From Salinibacter grassmerensis (GTDB lineage: Bacteria; Bacteroidota; Rhodothermia; Rhodothermales; Salinibacteraceae): a stretch of 64,000 bases of DNA. The position numbers and the translations under genes were made by a program. Below are positions 37,237-46,425 of this stretch, piece by piece. The DNA lies in assembly GCF_947077765.1 (NCBI RefSeq), contig NZ_CAMTTF010000002.1, positions 62,001-126,000 on the forward strand, written 5' to 3'. Every line of letters begins with the position of its first letter. The first letter of the stretch is position 1. The notes under the pieces were generated by a model. It saw only the letters and a program-made list of their open reading frames with translations, was not told the origin of the DNA and searched no databases.

Positions 37237-39531
37237 ATGATCGGAAGCCTGATTGAGGCATCCACACCCCTGACGTACTCCGGCTATCTTGTTGCCTTCG
37301 TTCTCGCAACCGCTGCCTGCTTGGGCGCTGCCTGGCGCGCCCAGTCGATCCCCTCCCCGGAGACGCGGCGGGCCCTGACGTGGTTCTTTCTCGGGAGTGC
37401 CGGCTGGGCCGGGGCCTACGTTGGTTTTCTGCTCGCCGGCTCGGCGCTGGGAAAGCACCTCTTCTACCAGGCGAGCCTGATTGTCGGCTTCGCCACCGTC
37501 TTCGCCTGGCTCTGGTTCTGCTCCGCCTACAGCGGGCGGCAGCTCCACCGCAACCGAACGGTCCAACAGTTTGCGGCCGTCGTGTACGTGGCCGTGACGG
37601 CCCTGAAGGTCACGAACCCGCTGCACGGCCTGTACTACGGGCTGGAACCGGCCGGAGGGGCCTTCGGCCTGGTCGTGACCCACGAGACGCTCTACTGGGT
37701 CGTGATGTCGGTGGCCTACGCCCTGTCGGCGGCCGGCTACCTGATGATCTTCGAGCTGTTTCTGAAGGCGGAGGCCCGGACCTGGCCGCTGGGGGTGCTC
37801 ACCGGGCTGACGGCCCTGCCGGCGGCGTTCAACGTGATCGGTCACGTCGAGCCAGCGCTGCTGGACATTACCCACGAGCCGCTGGGGGTGGCGGTGTTTG
37901 CGGTGGGGCTCCTGTTTGCCTACGAGACGCAGTTCAGCGTCGTGCAGTTGACCGGGAACGTGGAGGACCCGAACCTGACGATCGGGAGCGACGGCCGGAT
38001 CCGCGGGTTCGGGGGCGGGCTGGAGGAGATTGTGCCTGTGCTTGGAAAGGAAGCGCCTGACGAGGAAGCCCTTGAAAAGGAAGCGCTCGGGGAGCCGCTG
38101 GCGGAGGTGCTTCCGGGGCTGGCGGAGACGATCGAGGAGGGACGGGAGGTGTGGAAGGCTGGCTTTGACGAGGGGGAGGAGAAGTCGTGTCGGGACTCTC
38201 GGGACGAGGCAGCCCCTCGCCCGAGAGAGAGTGCCCAGCCGGAGGCGGATTGCCAGTACTTCCAGGTGGTACAGGCCGGTTTGAGTAGGGTGGGGAAGAC
38301 CCAAACAGTGATCCTGTCGGACATCACCGACAGGAAGCGGCGGGAGCAGGAGCTACGGGAGAGCGAGCGGCGCTTTCAGGCGATGCTGAACGATCCGAAC
38401 ATCCTCGCGGGTGTGCTTTCGCCGGATGGCACATTTCAGAAAGTCAACGACACGGCCCTGGAGTATATCGAGGCCACTCGGGAGGACATTCTCGGTCAGC
38501 CCTTCTGGGACACACCCTGGTGGGAGACGGATGACAAGCCGGCCGTCCAGGAGAAGGTGAAGAGCGCGGCTGAGGGGGAGTACGTGAGCTTCGAGGCCGA
38601 GCACGTGACGCCTGATGGGGACGCACGAACCGTTACTGGATTCATTCGCCCGGCCACCAACGAGAATGGGAACGTCGTCTCCCTCTTTGTTTCGGCCCGA
38701 GACATCACCGAGCGGAAGCGGAAGGCCCGGCGGCTCAAGGAGGCGAAAGAGCAGGCCGAGTTTGCGAAGCTGGAGGCGGAGGAGGCTAGCCGAATGAAAT
38801 CCGCGATGCTCGCGAACATGAGCCACGAGATCCGGACGCCGCTGACCGGGATTATTGGGTTCGCCGAAGCGATCGGGGATGAGATCGAGGGGGACGACGG
38901 AGTCGCTCACTTCGCAGGCCTTATTGAAGACAGTGGGCGGCGGCTGCTGGACACCCTGGATGCCGTGCTCAACCTCTCGAAACTGGAGGCCGGACAGATG
39001 ACCCTGGAGTCCCAACCGGTCGATTTAGCGAACCAGGCCCGCCAGGTCGCCAGGGAGTTCGCGGCGGAGGCGGAAGAAAGCGGGCTCACGCTTGAGGTCG
39101 AGGCCGAGGAGGTGGGGGCCCGGGCCGACGAGGGCGGGCTGAAGATCGTGCTACAGAACCTCCTGTCCAACGCAATCAAGTATACCGAAGAGGGAACGGT
39201 CCGGGTGCGGACCTACCGAGAAGACGAGACGGCCGTACTGCAGATCGAGGATACCGGAATTGGAATGGACCCGGAGGTGGCCGAGTCACTGTTCGAGCCG
39301 TTCCGGCAGGGGTCTGAGGGGCTGTCCCGCGAGTACGAGGGAACCGGCATCGGACTGGCGGTGACAAAGAAAGCGACCGAGCAGATGGGGGGGGCGATCG
39401 ATGTGGAAACGGCGAAGGGGGAGGGGAGCACGTTCACCGCCCGGCTGCCAGCGGCGGATAGAAAGAACAGGCGCCCGATAACGGACTCAGAAGAAAAGAG
39501 ATCGCTTCGGCCGAACCGAGTCGGTGGATAA
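37237..39531 (+). CDS. Membrane sensor histidine kinase with N-terminal seven-helix domain, PAS, HisKA, HATPase
   Basis: The 764-residue product has about seven helices in residues 12-235. Their pattern is like the histidine-kinase N-terminal 7TM domain (ALTWFFLGSAGWAGAYVGFL; KVTNPLHGLYYGLE). A Glu-rich linker (about 260-345) and a PAS domain (about 365-490) follow, then His530 in ANMSHEIRTPLTGIIGF and an ATPase domain (QNLLSNAIKYT, IEDTGIGMDPE, EYEGTGIGLAV). No receiver domain is present. Its PAS domain is nearly a copy of one in the kinase at 42590-45445 (ERRFQAMLN-P-NILAGVL...). It lies about 390 bp upstream of the sensory rhodopsin gene on the same strand. Confidence 0.9.
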   Translation: MIGSLIEASTPLTYSGYLVAFVLATAACLGAAWRAQSIPSPETRRALTWFFLGSAGWAGAYVGFLLAGSALGKHLFYQASLIVGFATVFAWLWFCSAYSGRQLHRNRTVQQFAAVVYVAVTALKVTNPLHGLYYGLEPAGGAFGLVVTHETLYWVVMSVAYALSAAGYLMIFELFLKAEARTWPLGVLTGLTALPAAFNVIGHVEPALLDITHEPLGVAVFAVGLLFAYETQFSVVQLTGNVEDPNLTIGSDGRIRGFGGGLEEIVPVLGKEAPDEEALEKEALGEPLAEVLPGLAETIEEGREVWKAGFDEGEEKSCRDSRDEAAPRPRESAQPEADCQYFQVVQAGLSRVGKTQTVILSDITDRKRREQELRESERRFQAMLNDPNILAGVLSPDGTFQKVNDTALEYIEATREDILGQPFWDTPWWETDDKPAVQEKVKSAAEGEYVSFEAEHVTPDGDARTVTGFIRPATNENGNVVSLFVSARDITERKRKARRLKEAKEQAEFAKLEAEEASRMKSAMLANMSHEIRTPLTGIIGFAEAIGDEIEGDDGVAHFAGLIEDSGRRLLDTLDAVLNLSKLEAGQMTLESQPVDLANQARQVAREFAAEAEESGLTLEVEAEEVGARADEGGLKIVLQNLLSNAIKYTEEGTVRVRTYREDETAVLQIEDTGIGMDPEVAESLFEPFRQGSEGLSREYEGTGIGLAVTKKATEQMGGAIDVETAKGEGSTFTARLPAADRKNRRPITDSEEKRSLRPNRVGG

Positions 39532-39917
39532 GACCCCCGGTCCAAGGGCCGTCTGTGGTCGTCGCACATCGACAACCCGAGGTGCGCGTTTCGGGCAAGG
39601 CACGCCCGACACATTCGTTTAGGCAACGAAGCCCCGCGTCTCCTTCATCCCACAGGGTATTTCGAGATCGTTCTATATATAAATGCGGAGGCAAACGGGA
39701 CACCTCCGGCTTAAAAAGTCAGATATCACGTCCGATAAACCAAAATGGAAGGATACATTGATCTGTCGCGGAGCCTAGCGGCAGGCTTATGGAGGGAAGT
39801 GCCCATTACAAGCTTTACTGAGAAAATCGCCCACAGAGAAGATTCCTTTGCGAGAAGAGCTTCTCTTCTGGGAGGAAGCCCCAAACGTTCTGTCTGGACT
39901 CAGAGATGTGCATCCCT
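39532..39917. other. Leader and promoter region of the sensory rhodopsin operon
   Basis: 386 bp, visibly more A/T-rich than the genes around it, especially 39660-39800 (ttctatatataaatgcgg). It likely holds the promoter of the rhodopsin-transducer pair. A short inverted repeat (cGGAGG/CCTCCg, about 39689-39711) is present but without a T tract. An open frame starting at 39745 overlaps the rhodopsin gene in another frame and has no protein features. Confidence 0.4.
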
Positions 39918-40637
39918 ATGGACCCGATCACGGCCGTCTACATCATTGGAACCCTCGGAATGCTCGTTGGAATTCCCCCTGCGTTGTCGCTTGTCGGCGA
40001 CGAGGTGGGACTCGACTTCGACTACGTTTGGGCTATACCCGGAATCGCTGCTCTGATGTATTCGCTTATGATATTCGACATCGGGTCGGTGCAATTTCAG
40101 GGGTACCACGTTCCTCTCCCCCGGTACATTGACTGGGCCCTCACCACGCCGCTTCTCGTGGGGTATACCGCCTACGTTGCCGGGGCCAGTCGAAGCATGA
40201 TTGCCGGCACCGCCCTGGCCGACTTCATGATGATTGTGTTTGGGATGGGGGCTGTTGCGTTCGCGTCCACGGCCCAGTGGGTGTTCTTCGGGCTGTCCTC
40301 GCTCTGTCACGTGACCCTTCTCGCCTGCCTGTACGGGCCGGTGCGCAACTCGGCCTTTGGAGAACCGCCCTCCCACCGGCGGCTCGCGCGGCTTCTGCTA
40401 AACTACGTCGGGATGCTCTGGCTCGCATACCCGCTGGTGTGGCTGTTCGGGCCGGGACTGCAGTGGGTCGACGCAACAGGAATTGCGGTGATCATCAGCT
40501 ACCTAGACGTCACCGCGAAAGTGCCTTTCGTCTACTTCATCTACCGGGCGCGGAAGAACTTCGTCAAGGTGACGGACGATGCCTCCGAGTCCGCATCTGT
40601 CCAGAGAGACGTTGCGACGGTCCCGTCTGCCGCCTAA
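39918..40637 (+). CDS. sopI: Sensory rhodopsin I
   Basis: A 239-residue, seven-helix retinal protein that controls phototaxis through a bound transducer. The second ATG (39918) is preferred over the in-frame ATG at 39906. It places the counter-ion Asp at 72 (RYIDWALTTPLL), His131 (LCHVTLL; the chloride-linked site reported for S. ruber SRI) and the retinal-binding Lys at 201 (YLDVTAKVPFVYF), matching the numbering of the described protein. Asp72 with a following Thr-Thr-Pro is typical of microbial rhodopsins. The transducer gene starts 61 bp downstream. Close relatives are haloarchaeal, so ancient gene transfer is likely. Confidence 0.96.
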   Translation: MDPITAVYIIGTLGMLVGIPPALSLVGDEVGLDFDYVWAIPGIAALMYSLMIFDIGSVQFQGYHVPLPRYIDWALTTPLLVGYTAYVAGASRSMIAGTALADFMMIVFGMGAVAFASTAQWVFFGLSSLCHVTLLACLYGPVRNSAFGEPPSHRRLARLLLNYVGMLWLAYPLVWLFGPGLQWVDATGIAVIISYLDVTAKVPFVYFIYRARKNFVKVTDDASESASVQRDVATVPSAA

Positions 40638-40698
40638 ATGCCGCGCTCTTGTTTTCTGCGTCTCCTCATTGCTCTGGATCCCAACGCCCTGATCTGCT

Positions 40699-42255
40699 AT
40701 GAAACGCTTTCTGACGAAGTACATCTTCTGGTACTTGCTCACCGGTATCATGATCGTGACGACAGTCCTCGTCACACAGAGTCCCTTCGCGAGTGGTCTG
40801 GCAACATTTGTCGGCTTCCTCACGATCGGGTCCATCACGGGGACGATCACCATCACCACCCTCACGGACCTGCGCTACGTCACCTCGAAGCTTGCGGACG
40901 GGACCCTCGACAAGTCCATCCGCACCGGGCGCAGCGACGAGTTCGGCGATGTGTACCGGGCCGTTGACGACCTTCGGCAGTCTCTGCGCACCCGCATTGA
41001 GGAGGTTGAGAAGCGAAAGGCAGAGGCCGAAGAGACGAAGCGTGAGGCAGAGTCCCTTGCCAACAAGCGAGAGAATGAAAAAGAGGCCCTCTCCGAAGAG
41101 GTCGACCGCATGGTGGAGGCCATGGACCGCTTTGTCAGAGGAGACCTGACGGTCCAAATTGACGCCGAGACGGAGGACAGAGAGCTCGCGTCGAAGATGG
41201 AGGCCTCACAGGCCGAAGAGATCGGGCGGCTGCAGAGGAAGTTCAACCAGTCCGTCCAGAACATCCAGCAGGTCTTTCATCGTCTGTCCGGGGCGGTCGA
41301 GAAGACCGACGCGGTTGCCAACCAGCTTGCAAGCTCGGCCGACCAGCTCAACGCCGGGGTGCAGAAGCAGGCCCAGCAGGCCGATGAGGCCGCCGCCGCC
41401 ATGGAGCAAATGGCCCGTACGATTGACGGCAACGCGGAAAACGCGACCGAGACGGCGAAGGCCGCCCGCAAGAATGGGGAGTTGGCCGAGGAGAACGGAG
41501 ACGTGGTGCTGAAGGCGGTCAGCAAGATGGAAGAGATCGGGGATGTCGTGAAGCGTTCTGCCGAAACCGTCAGCGGACTGAAGGAGTCGAGCGAGGAGAT
41601 CGGAAAGATCGTGGCGACGATCGACGAGATTGCCGATCAGACCAATCTGCTCGCCCTAAACGCAGCCATCGAGGCGGCCCGTGCGGGGGGCGAAGGCTCC
41701 GGAAAGACGGGCCAGGGATTCGCCGTCGTGGCCGAAGAGGTCCGCGAGCTGGCCGAGCGAACGTCAAAGGCCACCGACGAAATCGAGCAGATGGTCTCGT
41801 CCGTACAGGAGGACACCAGTGAGGCGGTGGGCGCCATCGAGCAGGGACAGGCTGAGGTGGACGCCGGAATTGAATTGGCTGGACAGGCGGCCGATGCCTT
41901 CGAGGAGATTGTCGACAGCACCGGAGGTATCACCGATCGGGTCGATAGCATCGCCACCGCGACCGAAGAGCAGGCCGCAACGGGAGACCAGATTTCCGAA
42001 AGCGTACAGTCGATCTCAGAGGTGTCTGACGAGTCGGCACGGGGCATTGAGGAGGTCGTGCAGGCGGCCTCCGAGCTGGAAGAGCTCACGGGCAGCCTCC
42101 GCGGGCTGGTCGAAGAATTTCACGTTGGCAGTCGGGGCGCCAACGGCCGTGCGGAAAGCCCACAGGTTTCTTCCAACGACACGGAGGGGAGCTTCGAGAG
42201 CACCACCGGAGATGGTGCGGCGGGCCGGACGGAGGCGCCGGAGATTGGGGCGTAG
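40699..42255 (+). CDS. htrI: Sensory rhodopsin I transducer, methyl-accepting chemotaxis protein
   Basis: The 518-residue product has two membrane helices (about 8-27 and 34-55) joined by a very short outer loop. It therefore has no external sensor domain and must take its input from a membrane partner, the rhodopsin. HAMP-like helices follow (about 56-110 and 135-190), then a long signalling coiled coil with the conserved tip [20 protein letters not shown] (310-329) and [15 protein letters not shown] (341-355). Five extra residues (around 331-336, GEGSGK) sit just after the tip relative to the usual form. The protein signals to CheA/CheW. No Shine-Dalgarno precedes the ATG. Confidence 0.95.
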   Translation: MKRFLTKYIFWYLLTGIMIVTTVLVTQSPFASGLATFVGFLTIGSITGTITITTLTDLRYVTSKLADGTLDKSIRTGRSDEFGDVYRAVDDLRQSLRTRIEEVEKRKAEAEETKREAESLANKRENEKEALSEEVDRMVEAMDRFVRGDLTVQIDAETEDRELASKMEASQAEEIGRLQRKFNQSVQNIQQVFHRLSGAVEKTDAVANQLASSADQLNAGVQKQAQQADEAAAAMEQMARTIDGNAENATETAKAARKNGELAEENGDVVLKAVSKMEEIGDVVKRSAETVSGLKESSEEIGKIVATIDEIADQTNLLALNAAIEAARAGGEGSGKTGQGFAVVAEEVRELAERTSKATDEIEQMVSSVQEDTSEAVGAIEQGQAEVDAGIELAGQAADAFEEIVDSTGGITDRVDSIATATEEQAATGDQISESVQSISEVSDESARGIEEVVQAASELEELTGSLRGLVEEFHVGSRGANGRAESPQVSSNDTEGSFESTTGDGAAGRTEAPEIGA

Positions 42256-42264
42256 GCCGCAAGT

Positions 42265-42280
42265 GCACGTACGTACGTGC
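42265..42280. repeat. Perfect 16-bp palindrome just after htrI
   Basis: GCACGTACGTACGTGC is identical on both strands and starts 10 bp after the htrI stop codon. It could be an operator-like protein site or a compact hairpin; it has no T tract. By chance a perfect 16-bp palindrome at such a position is uncommon. Confidence 0.7.
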
Positions 42281-42589
42281 TAAGCATCGGGCCTAGGTGT
42301 CCGTTGGTCATTTGAAGACGCCCAGGATGTGGCGGTGTCGCCTCGAAGGGGAGAGCAGGTGGGGAGCGCCGATGGCCGAGGAAGATTGTCGTGCCGATTC
42401 GCGGCGACCATGTGATGCCTTTGGCTCATCCAGGAAGGCATCCAGGTCGAGTGGAAGACCTGGATGTCGTTTGGGCACGTCTTCGAAGACTAATGGGGAG
42501 GCAACGAGGCAAAAAGTCTTCGTGCGATGACCTTGCGGCTTCGTCGCATCCGTCTCTGCGAAGAAGGTCTATCGGTCGAAGTCTTTATC
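42281..42589. other. Convergent intergenic region between htrI and the PAS kinase gene
   Basis: With the preceding palindrome this makes 334 bp without a gene. Apart from the palindrome and inverted repeats listed separately, it contains a direct repeat of catccagg near 42428 and 42439. No coding frame with protein-like features was seen. Confidence 0.4.
42439..42466. terminator. Strong inverted repeat between convergent htrI and kinase genes, possible bidirectional terminator
   Basis: A perfect 10-bp stem (CATCCAGGTC at 42439-42448 and GACCTGGATG at 42457-42466) with an 8-nt loop sits between the convergent 3' ends of htrI and the downstream kinase gene. It lacks a clean T run on either side, so it may stop RNA polymerase with help or protect 3' ends. 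A 12-bp palindrome (GTCTTCGAAGAC, 42479-42490) follows, and a copy of its half-site occurs near 42516. Confidence 0.45.
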
Positions 42590-45445
42590 TTACGAGGCTG
42601 GAAGCTGGACGGTAAACTGGGTGCCTTCATCTTCTTCAGTGTCTACCTCGATGGATCCCTTCATCCGAGCAACAGCCTTGTTCGTGACTGCCAGGCCGAC
42701 GCCGGTCCCCTCGTACTCGCGGTTCAGTCCCTCCGACGCCTGTCGAAACGGCTCAAAAAGGGACTCGGCCACCTCCGGGTTCATTCCAATTCCGTTGTCT
42801 TCGACCTCCAGTACCGCCCGGTCCTCGTCCTGAAACGACCGGACCCAGATGTGACCGCCCTGCCCAGTGTACTTGATCGCATTGGAAACTAGGTTTTGAA
42901 CCACGATCTGGACGCCCCCTTCGTCGGCCTCAGCCATGACGGAATCGGTCTCGAGTTGAAGACGAACTCCCTTTTCCTCAGCCTTCGGCCGAAGCTCCTG
43001 GACAGCCCAGCGGACCTGCTTTGCCAGGTCGACCGGTTCCACTTCCATTTCCATCTGCCCGGACTGAAGCTTGGAGAGATTGAGCACACCCTCCAGCGTT
43101 TCGAGTAGCCGCTTTCCGCTTCGCTCGATCATGGTGGCGTATCCCGGCAGCGGACTCCCCGAGAGATCCAACTCGCTGGCCTCCGAGCCGATCAGTTCAG
43201 CGAAGCCGATAATTGAGGTCAGCGGCGTGCGGATCTCATGGCTGATGTTGGCGAGGAAGGCGCTTTTGAGGCGGCTGGCCTCCTCGGCCTCTTGGCGGGC
43301 CGCCTCCGCGTCGGTCTTGGCTGCGCGGAGGGCCTGCTCTCGCCTCTTTTGGTGGGTGATGTCCTGTATCGTCCCCCGAATCCGAACGGTCCGCCCGTTT
43401 TCCTGCTGCGGCTCCCCACGGGTGCGGATCCATTTCTTCTCGCCGGCTTGGGTGGTCAGGCGGGCCTCGACGTCGTAGGGCACCCCGTCTTCGGCGGCTC
43501 GGCGAAAGGCCTCTCTGGCCTCCCCCCGGTCATCGGGGTGGTACAGTCCGTGGCTGCGTTCCGGCGTCATCTCCGTCCCGGGCGAAACACCGTGGATGCG
43601 GTAGGCCTGGTCGGTGAGTGTGAGTGTGTCCGCATCTATGTCAAATTCCCATCCGCCGACACTGGCAATCTCTTGAGCCCGCTGGAACAGATCGTTCTTC
43701 CGCTCGAGTTCTTCTTTGCGGCGGCGCTCCTCGGTGATGTCCTGAGCGACCGCCATCCCGGCGATAACCGCTCCGGTCTCGTCTCGAACTGGAAGCGCTC
43801 GGTTAACGTACCGGCGCCCATCCATCGTCTGCTCGAAGGTGTTCTTCTCGCCGTCGAGCGCACGCCGGAAATACGCCTCGAGCTCCTCGGCCAGGGCGGC
43901 CGGAAATATGTCGTGCGGGCCCTCTCCGTTCACGTCCGACGGGGAGAGGCCGACGTTCCGGAGCTCTCGTCCACCCGCCAGTGTATATTCCAGGTCCTCG
44001 TTGAAGAGAAAAACGCCGCCCGGGAAGTTCTCGATGAGCGTCCGGTAACGCCCCTCCGCCGCCCGAAGGGCCTCCTCCCGCATCTTTCGTTCGGTGATGT
44101 CCCGGGCCGAGACGACCATTGAGACGATGTCGCCGTCGTCGTTGGGAACCGGCCGGATCGATCCGGTGACGGTGTAGGGCTCCCCGGACGGCGTTTCGAG
44201 ATCTGCCTCGTACTCAACATACTCGCCCGAGGCGGCCCGATTGACCTTTTTCCGGATAAACGGCCGCGTCTCCTCGTCCCACCACGGCGTCTCCCAGAAC
44301 AGTTGACCCGTCACGGCGTCGGGGGTAGCCTCCACATACGCCATTGCCGTCTCGTTCTGCTCGATCAGCGTGCCGTCCGGTGCGAGCACGCCGGCCAGAA
44401 TGTTCGGGGCGTTGAGCATCGCCTGGAAGCGCCGCTCGCTCTCCCGCAGCTCCCGCTCCCGCCGTTTTCGCTCGGCAACGTTCCGGCCGACGCACACGAT
44501 CTGGCGCTCCCCCTCCGGGTTCTTGACAGGGTTGCCCACGAACTCGTAGGGCACCGCCGCCCCGCCGTTGGCCACCAGGGGCACCTCCACCTGCCCGCTG
44601 CCGGTCTCAAACACCCTGCGAATGGCCTGCCTGGCCTGTTTTTCCCTCTCGGCCGGCACAAAGTGGTCCAGTGCGTCCACGCTTCTTACCTCTGCTTCGG
44701 ACAGCCCGGTCGTCTCCAGCACGCGGTCGTTCCACCACTGGAACTGGCCCTTCTTGTCCAGGGCGAAGAACAGGTCGTCGGTCGCGTTGAGCAAACGGTT
44801 GGTGTACGCCCGATGGCCTTCCAGCCGGTCTCGCTGTTCCTGGAGCTCACGTGCCTGACTCGCAAGGCGCCTCCGCATGAGCAACGCCCATCGGGCAATC
44901 ACCCCGACGAGGAGAGCCACAATGGCCATGCCCCCGCCCAGCACCAGGGGGCTTACCTGAACGGTAGGGGCCCACAGCAGTGCGGCCCCTACGAAGACCA
45001 AGCCCGCCGACAGAAACGACAGAACGGACCGCAGCAGCTCACTGCCGAACACCACGAGCGTGGCGGACACCGCATACACGACGAGTATGCCCACCACGTA
45101 CTCCCCCGAAAACTGATTTGCCGCCGCCAGGGCCGTGGCCCAGGCCATCAAAAGGTAGAGCAATCCCCAGGCAATCCCAACGCAGTGGGTGCGAAATGCC
45201 CGGAAGGCGTAGGTGCCCGCCACGAACCCCCCCAAGACGGCCGCAATGCCGAGCCGGACCCACATCGGATCGGTTGCCTCGGGGCGTGCGGCTTCGTACA
45301 AGAGGCCGTAGAGTGGGATCAGAACGCTCCCAAGGAGACAGAGCAGCCGAACGACCTGTACCCGAGACTTTGCACTGGCAGAGAGGGTGTCGTCGCTCGG
45401 CCAGAATAGTGTGCTGGCGTCACGGGTAAGGGAAGGCATGAGCAT
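42590..45445 (-). CDS. Membrane sensor histidine kinase with six-helix N-terminus and four PAS domains
   Basis: The 951-residue product starts at 45445 (a second in-frame ATG lies at 45439). About six helices span residues 31-195, homologous to the kinase at 34803-36572. Four PAS/PAC modules follow (about 215-335, 340-465, 470-590 and 600-715), each ending in a D-I-T-x-R/K-type or related segment. Then come His736 in ANISHEIRTPLTSIIGF and an ATPase domain (QNLVSNAIKYT, VEDNGIGMNPE, EYEGTGVGLAV). No receiver domain is present. The third PAS lacks obvious cofactor residues. It is convergent with htrI. Confidence 0.92.
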   Translation of the reverse strand: MLMPSLTRDASTLFWPSDDTLSASAKSRVQVVRLLCLLGSVLIPLYGLLYEAARPEATDPMWVRLGIAAVLGGFVAGTYAFRAFRTHCVGIAWGLLYLLMAWATALAAANQFSGEYVVGILVVYAVSATLVVFGSELLRSVLSFLSAGLVFVGAALLWAPTVQVSPLVLGGGMAIVALLVGVIARWALLMRRRLASQARELQEQRDRLEGHRAYTNRLLNATDDLFFALDKKGQFQWWNDRVLETTGLSEAEVRSVDALDHFVPAEREKQARQAIRRVFETGSGQVEVPLVANGGAAVPYEFVGNPVKNPEGERQIVCVGRNVAERKRRERELRESERRFQAMLNAPNILAGVLAPDGTLIEQNETAMAYVEATPDAVTGQLFWETPWWDEETRPFIRKKVNRAASGEYVEYEADLETPSGEPYTVTGSIRPVPNDDGDIVSMVVSARDITERKMREEALRAAEGRYRTLIENFPGGVFLFNEDLEYTLAGGRELRNVGLSPSDVNGEGPHDIFPAALAEELEAYFRRALDGEKNTFEQTMDGRRYVNRALPVRDETGAVIAGMAVAQDITEERRRKEELERKNDLFQRAQEIASVGGWEFDIDADTLTLTDQAYRIHGVSPGTEMTPERSHGLYHPDDRGEAREAFRRAAEDGVPYDVEARLTTQAGEKKWIRTRGEPQQENGRTVRIRGTIQDITHQKRREQALRAAKTDAEAARQEAEEASRLKSAFLANISHEIRTPLTSIIGFAELIGSEASELDLSGSPLPGYATMIERSGKRLLETLEGVLNLSKLQSGQMEMEVEPVDLAKQVRWAVQELRPKAEEKGVRLQLETDSVMAEADEGGVQIVVQNLVSNAIKYTGQGGHIWVRSFQDEDRAVLEVEDNGIGMNPEVAESLFEPFRQASEGLNREYEGTGVGLAVTNKAVARMKGSIEVDTEEDEGTQFTVQLPAS

Positions 45446-45942
45446 ATCCCGAGAGTGGCAGAAACCGACGGCCGTGAATTCAAGAAAGATGTGAGGGCCG
45501 TCTTCAGACTACAATGTTAACGTTGCATCACGGGATGTGGACGTGAGTTCCAGGGCAGAGGCGTGCAGGAGGGGAATTCCCTTGCCTTTACGTCGTGCCC
45601 GTGCTGGTGAAAAGGGAGGTAGACCGGATTCTATACCGCTTCCGGCAGGGTCCGCTACGAGGAGGTACTCTCTCAATCGTTCTGGGTCGCGGCCCGCCCG
45701 CTGGTTCCAATGAGTAGTTGAGGCGCCGTTGACTTTGTCCCTCATCAAGTCGAGGGATGGGCAATACGTCCAGAATACCAGTGATCCGTGACTCAGGACT
45801 CTGAGGATTCAGATGTCCTGTGGGGCGGGGCGGCACCAGGAATTACGCACCTGGACTAGACTCGGGCCACTCCCGGCGCGCACTGCACCCAGGCTCCCTC
45901 TAGTATTGTGAACGGTCTCTGACCCCTACGGGCCCGATGTTT
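45446..45942. other. Intergenic region upstream of the four-PAS kinase gene
   Basis: 497 bp between the kinase start (minus strand) and the stop of the CBS protein gene (minus strand). It should hold the kinase promoter. Frames here are short and without protein features. I see no convincing RNA gene or repeat. Confidence 0.35.
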
Positions 45943-46425
45943 CTACCGGGTGGAGTACTGGCCCGTCACGTAGTTCACCAACTGTGTCGCACCCGACTCC
46001 GCCGACTCGGCGACCTGCTCTGCACAGTCCCGCATCGAGATGATGTCGGCGAGGTTCCCCTCATCGTCGACCACAGGAAGGTGACGGCACTTCAGGTCGT
46101 TCATCCGGTCCAGGCAATCTCGAAGCTGATCCTCTGCCTCGGCGGTGACGACGTCTTCCGTCATGACCTCCTGCACCTCGGTCTCCGGGGAGGAGCGTCC
46201 TTTCAGGGCAATGTCGCGCATGTAGTCCCGCTCGGTGAAGATGCCGACCATCTCGTCGTCCTCAGTCACGACGATGGACCCGATGCCACGGTCCACCATG
46301 GCGTCAATACAGTCATAAACAGTGTCGGTGGGCGTGGCCGTGAGGACATCTCCGTTCTGCTGCAGGGTGCCCTTCGTTCGCAGCACGTCCCGGACTCGTG
46401 TCTCAACAAGTTCACGTTCGTCCAT
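45943..46425 (-). CDS. Two-CBS-domain protein
   Basis: The 160-residue product starts at the ATG at 46425 (MDERELVETRVRDVL). It is a stand-alone pair of CBS domains. The first runs from about residue 28 (VLTATPTDTVYDCI...GSIVVTEDDEMVGIFTERDY) and the second from about 90 (VMTEDVVTAEAEDQLRDCL...HLPVVDDEGNLADIISMRD). Such pairs bind adenosine nucleotides such as AMP or ATP and act as energy-state sensors. No partner gene is adjacent. The frame continues upstream of the ATG but reads as non-coding. Confidence 0.9.
   Translation of the reverse strand: MDERELVETRVRDVLRTKGTLQQNGDVLTATPTDTVYDCIDAMVDRGIGSIVVTEDDEMVGIFTERDYMRDIALKGRSSPETEVQEVMTEDVVTAEAEDQLRDCLDRMNDLKCRHLPVVDDEGNLADIISMRDCAEQVAESAESGATQLVNYVTGQYSTR

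Noticed and set aside
39745-40056. Small plus-strand frame overlapping the start of the rhodopsin gene
   Set aside because: Out of frame with the rhodopsin, no recognisable features, and it ends within conserved rhodopsin coding sequence.
45588-45836. 82-residue minus-strand frame upstream of the four-PAS kinase gene
   Set aside because: Low-quality composition, no motif or start signal; treated as non-coding.
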